Part shown: piece by piece, positions 58,422-64,000 of the stretch | Position numbering within the stretch: position 1 is the stretch's first letter | Layout of the letters: every line of letters begins with the position of its first letter | NCBI RefSeq assembly: GCF_022479115.1 | Contig: NZ_CP092497.1 | Coordinates: 1,240,001-1,304,000 of the forward strand | Source: Amycolatopsis sp. EV170708-02-1 | Lineage (GTDB): Bacteria > Actinomycetota > Actinomycetes > Mycobacteriales > Pseudonocardiaceae | Length of the DNA stretch: 64,000 nucleotides | Reading direction: 5' to 3' | Notes under the pieces: generated by a model | Told to the model about the DNA's origin: nothing | The model's input: only the letters and a program-made list of their open reading frames with translations | Databases searched by the model: none | Position numbers and translations under genes: made by a program

Positions 58422-58957
58422 TTCGGCTCCTCCTTCGGCTCCGTGGTGGCGGCGTTCAGGGCCGACGCATCGGTTTCCAACAGTTTCAGGTCCTCGGCAG
58501 GTGGTTGCTTGAACTCGATCTCGATGACCGCCTTGGCCACCGAGGCGTACGGGACGTCCCGGATCTCGCCGTCGACGAGCACACGCGCGGACTTCTCCCC
58601 CGCGTGCCCGACCCGGCCGATGAACGCCGCGCCTTCGGCCGGGGTGACCTTGACGAGACGGAACTTCGCGCGCCGCCAGTGCCGCTGCACGGTCAGCGGC
58701 CGGTCGAGACCCGGCGAGGTGACTTCGAGCGTGTACGCGCTCGCGATCACGTGCTCGTTCTCGTCGAGCGCGGCCGAGACCGCACGGCTGACGCCCGCCA
58801 CCTCGTCCAGCCCGACGCCGTCGTCCCCGTCGACGACGACCTTGACCAGCTGACGGCGGCCTGCCTGCTGGACCTCGAAGGAATCGAGGTCGAAACCCGC
58901 GGCCTTGACGGCTTCGGCCACGATGGGCTCCAGCCTGCTGGCGAGGTCGTTGGGCAC
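58418..58957 (-). CDS. rimP: Ribosome maturation factor RimP
   Basis: RimP is needed for 30S assembly. The 179-residue protein has [39 protein letters not shown] and the core [20 protein letters not shown]. It is the first gene of the rimP-nusA-ylxR-infB operon, overlapping nusA by 4 bp. Its promoter should lie in 58958-59092, shared with the divergent DUF4439 gene. Confidence 0.95.
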   Translation of the reverse strand: MPNDLASRLEPIVAEAVKAAGFDLDSFEVQQAGRRQLVKVVVDGDDGVGLDEVAGVSRAVSAALDENEHVIASAYTLEVTSPGLDRPLTVQRHWRRAKFRLVKVTPAEGAAFIGRVGHAGEKSARVLVDGEIRDVPYASVAKAVIEIEFKQPPAEDLKLLETDASALNAATTEPKEEPK

Positions 58958-59092
58958 GGTGGAGCGCTCCTGTTCGGCTGTGGGCGACCCGGCGGCGTGG
59001 ATCCGGGTTCGGTAGTGGACCAGCTTATCCGGTCACCCCCGCGTGACGCGCGAGCGGCGGCCCCGCGCGGGGTACTGGCAGGATGGGGCGGC

Positions 59093-60022
59093 GTGACCGG
59101 AAGATCGACAGAGCCGAGCCGTCGCACTTTCCTGCGGATGGGGGCGCTGGCCGCGCTCGCCGTGCCGCTGGCGTCCGCCTGCTCCCCCGGCTTCGACGAA
59201 AGCCCCGACCCGCTGGGCCCGTTGCTGCGCGCGGCGGAGGCCGACGCGGCGGGCGCGAAGGCGCTGGGCGCCGAGGGCGAAGCGGTCGCCACCGCGCGGG
59301 CGGCGCACGCGGCCGCGCTCAAGACCGAGGTGGACCGGCTCAACCGGCCGAAGCCGGAGCAGCCGGGTCCGGCGGCGATACCGCCGCCCTCGTCGCTGGA
59401 CGGGCTCAAGGAGCGGCTCGCCACGGCCCGCAAGCAGGCCGAGGGCCTCGTGCCCTCGCTGCCCCGCTACCGCGCCGGGATGGTCGCCTCGATCGCCGCG
59501 GGCTGCGCGGCGCTGCAGCAGAGTTCGGAGAAGCTGGGCCGCGGCGACGACGCCGGAGCCGTCGAAGTGCCCGCCGGGGTCCAGCTCGGCGGGGAGGCGG
59601 CGGAGGCCGTCCAGCAGGCGCTGGCCGCCGAACACGCGGCGATCTGGGTGTACGGCCTGGTCAGCGCGTACCTGCCCGCGGCGTTCAGCGGCGCGGTGTC
59701 CCGGGGTACGGCCGAGCACGTCAAACGGCGGGACGTGTGCGAACGGATGCTTTCCGCGGCGGGACAGACGCCGACCGGGCCCGAGGCCGCGTACGTGCCG
59801 CCGAGGCCGGTGACCGAGGCGAACTCGGCGATGGAACTGGTGGCGACCGCCGAGTCGGACGCGAGCTCGGCCTGGCTCGGCGTGCTCGACCGGACCGACG
59901 ACGCGGCCTTGCGGACGACCGCGCTGAACGCGCTGATCGGGTCGGCGCGGCGGGGTACCGCCTGGCGGGCGGAATTCGGCGCGAAACCGGTGGCGATCGC
60001 GATGCCGGGCCAGTCGGCGTAG
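59093..60022 (+). CDS. Tat-exported DUF4439 ferritin-like lipoprotein
   Basis: A 309-residue exported lipoprotein. The twin-arginine signal PSRRTFLRMGALAALAVPLA ends in lipobox ASAC. The mature protein is almost entirely helical. The C-terminal DUF4439 part contains QQALAAEHAAIWVYGLVSAY, SRGTAEHVKRRDVC and SAMELVATAESDASSAWLGV, with Glu/His positions like those of ferritin-type bundles. GTG 59093 is used. It is divergent from rimP, as the homologous gene is in mycobacteria. Function unknown. Confidence 0.85.
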   Translation: MTGRSTEPSRRTFLRMGALAALAVPLASACSPGFDESPDPLGPLLRAAEADAAGAKALGAEGEAVATARAAHAAALKTEVDRLNRPKPEQPGPAAIPPPSSLDGLKERLATARKQAEGLVPSLPRYRAGMVASIAAGCAALQQSSEKLGRGDDAGAVEVPAGVQLGGEAAEAVQQALAAEHAAIWVYGLVSAYLPAAFSGAVSRGTAEHVKRRDVCERMLSAAGQTPTGPEAAYVPPRPVTEANSAMELVATAESDASSAWLGVLDRTDDAALRTTALNALIGSARRGTAWRAEFGAKPVAIAMPGQSA

Positions 60023-60024
60023 AG

Positions 60025-60103
60025 CTGAAGGACGCTTTCCCCGCATCTGATGCGACGAAAGCGTCCTTCACCGCGTGAGATGCGGTGAAGGACGCTTTCA
60101 GCC
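60025..60103. repeat. Intergenic repeat, family C, with one inverted unit
   Basis: GAAGGACGCTTTC at 60026 and 60086 flank an inverted copy GAAAGCGTCCTTC at 60056. The spacing is 30 bp, as at 1791, but the middle unit is flipped, forming two overlapping hairpins between convergent genes. Confidence 0.8.
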
Positions 60104-60111
60104 CACGGCGG

Positions 60112-60786
60112 TCAGCGGCGCAGGTCGCCCGAGAGGCGCAGGGCGTCGGTCGCGATCTTCTCCAGTACGGACTTGTCCTTCTGCTTGTCGTAGAAGCCGG
60201 CCAGCACGATGGCCACCTCGGGCCCGGTGACGTGGGAGTCGTAGGCCGCGTCCTGCCCGGAGATCTTCGGCGCGCCTTGGTCCTTGAAGGTCCCGTCGCG
60301 CACCAGGTCGGACACGTTGCCCGTGCCGTCCTTGTCGGTCAGCGCCTTGAGCTGGGTCGCGGTGACCTCGCCGGGCATGGTGACCAGGACGACCGACACC
60401 AGCGCCTTCTTCCCGCCGGTCTCGGTCGTGTACAGCGCCCGCGACAGGCGCGTGCACGGCGTGTCGGTGAAGAACTTCTTGGTCTCGCCGTAGGACTTGC
60501 TCGCGCAGTCGGTGGTGACCTGCGGGCCTTCGACCAGCGTGTACTGGAACTGGCCGCTCTTCGACGGCGGGTCCGCGACCGGTGTGGGCTCCGGCTCGTG
60601 CCGGATCAGCCACCAGAGCAGGGCCGAGACGACCGCGATGACGACCAGCCCGCCACCCTTGAGCGCCAGGGCCTTGGTGTCCCTCGGCGGCTTCGGCGCG
60701 GGCGGCGGCCCGCCCGGCCCTGCCGGTCGCACCGGCTGAAGCCGGGCCGTTTCCGTCGGTCCCGGGGTAAATTGCGCACCAACCAC
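60112..60786 (-). CDS. Single-span membrane protein with extracytoplasmic domain
   Basis: A 224-residue protein. A Pro/Ala-rich cytosolic start, one membrane helix (GLVVIAVVSALLWWLI) and an outside domain of about 150 residues with two cysteines (VTTDCASKSY, DTPCTRLSRALY). The segment AVSVVLVTMPGEVTATQL and the layout resemble small sensor or accessory lipoproteins of actinobacteria. GTG 60786. No recognised function. Convergent with the DUF4439 gene. Confidence 0.65.
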   Translation of the reverse strand: MVGAQFTPGPTETARLQPVRPAGPGGPPPAPKPPRDTKALALKGGGLVVIAVVSALLWWLIRHEPEPTPVADPPSKSGQFQYTLVEGPQVTTDCASKSYGETKKFFTDTPCTRLSRALYTTETGGKKALVSVVLVTMPGEVTATQLKALTDKDGTGNVSDLVRDGTFKDQGAPKISGQDAAYDSHVTGPEVAIVLAGFYDKQKDKSVLEKIATDALRLSGDLRR

Positions 60787-60820
60787 GGGAACATACGGTA
60801 GTTCACGCCCGTCCGGCGGT

Positions 60821-61840
60821 TCACCTGAACGTGCTTATCACCCGTTCGACGTCGTCAGCCGTGTTGTAGAGATGGAAGCCGAAGCGCTGCCTCCCGGCCC
60901 GGGTACCGGCCACGATGCCCGCTTCCGCCACCCGGCGGGCGTCGGCGTCGAGCGAGACGATCGCACTCCCCTGACCGGGTGAGCCGACCGCTTCGAGGAG
61001 CGAGTCGGCGAGGCCGACGCAGTGCGCTCGGACGGCCTCCAGGTCCAAGGACGCGAGGTAGTCGAGCGAGGCGGCGGCGCCGACGAACGCCAGCCAGGCC
61101 GGGGACAGGTCGAGCGACCGGGCGCCCTCCGCGAGGCGCAGCGGGAGACCGTAGACGGTCTGCCAACGATCCTCGCCCGCGTACCAGTTCGCTGCGACCG
61201 GCACGGCCCGCTCCAGCACCCGCGGATGCGCGGCCAGCCACGCCGCCCCGCGCGGCGCGAGCAGCCATTTGTAGCCCGCGGCGACCACCCAGTCGGCCCA
61301 GCCGAGGTCCAGCGGCCGCCACCCGGCGGCCTGGGTGGCGTCGAGCAGGACCGCCGCGCCCGCCGCCTCGGCTGCGGCCCGGAGCGCGGCGAGGTCGATC
61401 TGGGCGCCGTCGGCCGACTGGACGACGCTGACCGCGACGAGGTCGTGCCCGGCGACGCGCTCGGTCAGCTCGGCCAGCGGGACTTCGGTGACCTTCACCC
61501 CGCGGTGCGCCTGGGCCGCGAACGGGAAGGTGACGCTCGTGAAGTCGTTCGCGGCGACCAGCACACTGGCGCCGTCGGGCAGCCCGGCGGCCACGTTCGC
61601 GATCAACTGCGAGACGGACGCGCCGATCGCGACCCGCTCCGCCGGGACGCCGATCAGCGCGCCGAAACCCGCCCTCGTCCGCGCGACGGGCTCGTCGAAG
61701 TCGGCCGGACGCGCCTCGCCGCGCCGCCACCGCTCGACCGCCTCCGCCACCGCGTCGGCCACGTGCGACGGCGGGATGCCGATGCTGGGCGTGTTCAGAT
61801 ATCCGGGCGGGACGGCGAATTCGGCTCCGAAGGTGTGCAT
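60821..61840 (-). CDS. Class V aminotransferase/cysteine desulfurase-like enzyme
   Basis: A 339-residue PLP enzyme of fold type I, class V. The PLP lysine is in VVAAGYKWLLAPRGAAWL, the cofactor Asp is in AVLLDATQAAGW, and AVSVVQSADGAQID matches the ring-binding segment. Cysteine desulfurases, kynureninase and isopenicillin-epimerase-like enzymes share this pattern; without a visible reactive-Cys loop the reaction stays open. It lies 10 bp after the PEP mutase-like gene, so the two are probably co-transcribed. Confidence 0.8.
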   Translation of the reverse strand: MHTFGAEFAVPPGYLNTPSIGIPPSHVADAVAEAVERWRRGEARPADFDEPVARTRAGFGALIGVPAERVAIGASVSQLIANVAAGLPDGASVLVAANDFTSVTFPFAAQAHRGVKVTEVPLAELTERVAGHDLVAVSVVQSADGAQIDLAALRAAAEAAGAAVLLDATQAAGWRPLDLGWADWVVAAGYKWLLAPRGAAWLAAHPRVLERAVPVAANWYAGEDRWQTVYGLPLRLAEGARSLDLSPAWLAFVGAAASLDYLASLDLEAVRAHCVGLADSLLEAVGSPGQGSAIVSLDADARRVAEAGIVAGTRAGRQRFGFHLYNTADDVERVISTFR

Positions 61841-61850
61841 GCTCCCGAGG

Positions 61851-62612
61851 TTAATGAGATTCCGGGAGCAGGGCGGCGACGTCGGCGTACGACGGCGGGG
61901 TCAGCGGGAGCTCCCCGCCGTCGCGCACGGCCTCCACCGTGCGCAGCGTGGCGGCCAGCGCCATCCGGTACGGCAGCGAACCGAGGCTGACCCGCGCGAC
62001 ACCGAGGCCGGCGAGCCCGGCGACGGTGACCTTGCCGGGCAGGAACAGCAGGTTCACCGGCACCCGGACGGCCTTCACCAGCCGTTCGACGTCCTGGGCT
62101 TCGGAAAGCCCCGGCACGAACACCCCGTCGGCGCCAGCGTCCACATAGGACAGACAGCGGTCGATCGCGGTGCCGATCTCGGGCTCGCCCAGCCAATGCG
62201 TGTCCGTGCGGGCGTTGACGAACAGACCGGGAGCGCGGTCCTTCGCGGCCGCGATCTTGGCCGCGTGCCGCACGGGGTCGCCCAGGGCGTCTTCGAGATT
62301 GATGCCCGCGACACCGGCTTCAGCGAGCTCCGCCGCCAGCGCGCCGACCTCGCCCGGGTCTTCGCTGAACCCGTCGGCGAGGTCGACGCTGATCAGCGCG
62401 TCCAGCCCGGCGAGCCGCCGCGCCAGCCGGACGGTGGCGTCCTTCGAGGACGGGGCGCCGTCCGGCTCGCCCTCGGCGGCCGAGACCCCGAGGCTGGTCG
62501 TGCCGAGCGCCGGGAAGCCTTGCGCGGCAAGGAAGGCGGCCGAGCCGAACTCCCAGACGTTCGGCAGGAGCAGCGGGGAACCGGGGACGTGCAGGGCGGC
62601 GAATGCGGTCAT
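61851..62612 (-). CDS. Isocitrate lyase/PEP mutase-family enzyme
   Basis: A 253-residue TIM-barrel enzyme of the isocitrate lyase/PEP mutase superfamily. The active-site area reads SVDLADGFSEDPGEV (metal Asp), GINLEDALGD and NARTDTHWL. LLLPNVWEFGSAAFL near the start is typical of the oxaloacetate-hydrolase/2-methylisocitrate-lyase-like side. The KKCGH loop of true isocitrate lyases is not present. ATG 62612 is used; the frame upstream crosses a half family A repeat. It acts with, or is expressed with, the PLP enzyme downstream. Confidence 0.8.
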   Translation of the reverse strand: MTAFAALHVPGSPLLLPNVWEFGSAAFLAAQGFPALGTTSLGVSAAEGEPDGAPSSKDATVRLARRLAGLDALISVDLADGFSEDPGEVGALAAELAEAGVAGINLEDALGDPVRHAAKIAAAKDRAPGLFVNARTDTHWLGEPEIGTAIDRCLSYVDAGADGVFVPGLSEAQDVERLVKAVRVPVNLLFLPGKVTVAGLAGLGVARVSLGSLPYRMALAATLRTVEAVRDGGELPLTPPSYADVAALLPESH

Positions 62613-62660
62613 GGCACGACGGTAGCGAGTGGACGCTTCGGTGACGGCCGAAGCATGGGC

Positions 62661-62685
62661 CTCGTGAGTGGCAAGGACGGTTAGA
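62661..62685. repeat. Half copy of the family A palindrome
   Basis: CTCGTGAGTGGCAAGGACGG followed by TTAGA matches the left half of the family A element, then the similarity stops at 62686. The sequence to the right is AT-richer for about 70 bp. Confidence 0.6.
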
Positions 62686-62762
62686 GCCAACTAGCTTTTG
62701 GTTACCTACTTGTGACGTGCGCTTTTGTGGGTACCTGCTCTCGGTGCAGGGTCTATTCCGCT

Positions 62763-62822
62763 AGTGCGGGCCCGTACCGTGCGGGACGAGTCCGCACTAC
62801 CCGTCCCACCACCGGGACGGGT
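62763..62822. other. Two hairpins in the 350-bp gap before the XRE gene
   Basis: AGTGCGG (62763-62769) pairs with CCGCACT (62792-62798). ACCCGTCCC (62799-62807) pairs with GGGACGGGT (62814-62822). In 62613-62962 I see the half repeat, these hairpins and the terminator at 62858, but no convincing gene or tRNA. Confidence 0.5.
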
Positions 62823-62857
62823 CGAATGTGCCTTTTCACCTGCACGAACGTTGGTTC

Positions 62858-62901
62858 GGGCCAGGTGGGCCAGGTTTCAGTCAACCCGGCCCACCTGGCC
62901 C
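62858..62901 (-). terminator. 14-bp perfect hairpin after the XRE gene
   Basis: GGGCCAGGTGGGCC (62858-62871) and GGCCCACCTGGCCC (62888-62901), 16-nt loop. Located downstream of the minus-strand XRE gene, so likely its terminator. Confidence 0.75.
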
Positions 62902-62962
62902 ATTTCAGCGGTGCACCGCCATTTTCGAGACGCAGCGTGGGCGTGGCCGGTCCGACTAGTTA

Positions 62963-63895
62963 TCAGGCGGCAGGGTCTTCCCCGTTCCGGGAATGTGCTG
63001 AGCCGGTCAGTAGCGTGAACACTTCAGTCCGCTGCCGCATGTCGCCGGGCGTGTTCTGTTCGAGTTCGCCGGTTCGATTGACGATCCAGTTCCGGGACTG
63101 GTCGCGGTCAAGCGCTGTGGTCGTGAGGCGGCGGAGGAACTCCTGGTAGTAGGCGATCACACTGTCCTCTTCCAGGAAGAGGCTGGCCGTGAAGGCATCG
63201 ACGTGGAACACGGGTTGGTTCCCCTCGTGCTGGAAGACGCTGAACTCGGGCCCGTCGCCGGGTTCTTCAGCCGTGGCGGGTACGACGTGTATGTGACATT
63301 GCGGGAGCGACGACGCTAGCTGGAGCTGAACCAGTTGCTCGTTCATGACGGTCGAGTCGCCGACCACCGCGTTGAGGACGTTTTCGTGGATGTAGAAGTT
63401 GAGTAGTGGGCGTGAGCGCCGGTTGAAGAGGGAGTGGCGGGCGAGCCGGGCTTCGACGCCACTCTCAAGGTCGGGGCCGGTGTAGCCGCACCGTCGCAGA
63501 ACGGCCCGGATGTACGGCTCGGTCTGGAGCAGGGCGGGAATGACTTTTGGGCTGTAGGTAGTGATTGCGACGCTGTGGGCTTCCAGCAGAGTGAGGGTGC
63601 GGAGCTGGTCGGGTAGTCCTGGACTGTGGAATTGCAACTGGTGGCCGTGGGGTTCGCTGGCCAGCGCGACGAGGTCTTCGAGTTCCTCGGGGGTCGCGCG
63701 AGCGCGCGCGAGGTAGATCGCGACATCTCCGGGCGGGACCGAGCGTTGGCCGCTTTCCAGTCGGGAGACCTTCGGGAAGCCCCAACCCAGCATCCGTGAC
63801 ATGTCTGCGCCGCTATAACCGTTCCGTTTACGGACTTGCTGAAGCTCATGGCCCAGTTCCCGTGTGTGCGCGGTCGACGTTTCGGGCTGCTTCAT
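62963..63895 (-). CDS. XRE regulator with DUF5753 domain
   Basis: A 310-residue regulator. The helix-turn-helix is GYSGADMSRMLGWGFPKVSR followed by LESGQRSVPPGD. The rest is a DUF5753 sensor-like domain (PALLQTEPYIRAVLRRCGY, YIHENVLNAVVGDSTVMNEQ, FHVDAFTASLFLEEDSVIAY). Actinobacteria carry many such genes, often beside a small DUF397 protein; none is visible within the window. ATG 63895 fits the family, with ATG 63925 also in frame. Codons here have more A/T third positions than the backbone genes. Confidence 0.85.
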   Translation of the reverse strand: MKQPETSTAHTRELGHELQQVRKRNGYSGADMSRMLGWGFPKVSRLESGQRSVPPGDVAIYLARARATPEELEDLVALASEPHGHQLQFHSPGLPDQLRTLTLLEAHSVAITTYSPKVIPALLQTEPYIRAVLRRCGYTGPDLESGVEARLARHSLFNRRSRPLLNFYIHENVLNAVVGDSTVMNEQLVQLQLASSLPQCHIHVVPATAEEPGDGPEFSVFQHEGNQPVFHVDAFTASLFLEEDSVIAYYQEFLRRLTTTALDRDQSRNWIVNRTGELEQNTPGDMRQRTEVFTLLTGSAHSRNGEDPAA

Positions 63896-64000
63896 GGGTG
63901 CCGCCGAGCCGCGACAGTCGTACATGAGCTGCTCAGCCCTTCACATCCTCGTGCCTCCCGAAGCGTGTGGCGACCGGCGGAGACAGGCGCGGGCGAAGCG
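63896..64000. other. Upstream region of the XRE gene, to the window edge
   Basis: It holds the presumed XRE promoter. No gene or clear motif is seen in the last 75 bp. Confidence 0.4.

Noticed and set aside
54399..58853. A 1484-codon open frame on the plus strand opposite infB and nusA
   Set aside because: High GC third positions leave few stops in the antisense strand. Its content is low-complexity Thr/Gly/Arg and Asp/Arg runs, and the minus-strand infB, nusA and rimP are certain.
62686..62962. A possible tRNA or small gene in the gap before the XRE regulator
   Set aside because: The hairpins do not fold into a cloverleaf and no open frame there has homology or plausible codon use; they look like terminators.

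Overview
The window is very GC-rich actinobacterial chromosome with strong G/C third-position codon bias. It carries a conserved actinobacterial backbone in familiar order: rimO, an argA-type acetyltransferase and ftsK; then rnj, dapA and thyX; dapB, an M16 protease, pnp and rpsO; ribF and truB; dinF; and nrnA, rbfA, infB, ylxR, nusA and rimP. Protein similarity and the style of intergenic palindromes suggest Pseudonocardiaceae, most likely Amycolatopsis (inference; no search was run). I saw no rRNA, tRNA or CRISPR array.

Layout. 1-4.4 kb: 3'-truncated rimO, an acetyltransferase, a CGNR zinc-finger regulator divergent from a hydrolase/nitroreductase pair, and a lipoprotein. 4.5-6.3 kb: a two-gene RloA/RloB-type ATPase/nuclease module, a candidate phage-defence cassette. 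6.3-18 kb: ftsK, an acyltransferase, a flavodoxin, a WXG-like/DUF1023/lipoprotein triad whose lipoprotein is frameshifted, transporters, a DUF305 lipoprotein and a VWA protein. 18.15-19.47 kb: an IS481-family element with a frameshifted transposase, inserted inside an intergenic palindrome and flanked by a 16-bp direct repeat. 19.5-25 kb: rnj, dapA, a Ser/Thr kinase, an ACT protein and thyX. 25-30.5 kb: a ribbon-helix-helix/DUF4097 pair behind a phased operator array, a YcaQ-like protein, acetyltransferases and membrane proteins. 30.5-42 kb: lysine biosynthesis, RNA turnover, riboflavin and tRNA modification genes plus transporters. 42-50 kb: accessory region with a VanX-like peptidase, a 1006-aa SARP/NB-ARC/TPR regulator, two secreted cell-wall-hydrolase-like proteins sharing a near-identical FG-GAP propeller, and an extra SecY paralogue. 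50-59 kb: nrnA and the rbfA-infB-nusA-rimP translation cluster. 59-64 kb: a DUF4439 lipoprotein, a membrane protein, a PLP enzyme, a PEP mutase-family enzyme and an XRE/DUF5753 regulator.

How the genes work together. rimP-nusA-ylxR-infB and rbfA serve ribosome maturation, transcription elongation and initiation. rpsO-pnp and rnj cover RNA turnover. dapA and dapB are the first two committed steps of diaminopimelate/lysine synthesis. The accessory parts (RloAB, the SARP/hydrolase/SecY block, the WXG triad, the IS and the terminal regulator) are where new biology is most likely. Several families of long intergenic palindromes recur throughout, some with compensatory arm changes and some containing the stop codon of the upstream gene. 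Many starts have a TANNNT box 6-8 nt upstream and no Shine-Dalgarno, suggesting leaderless transcripts.
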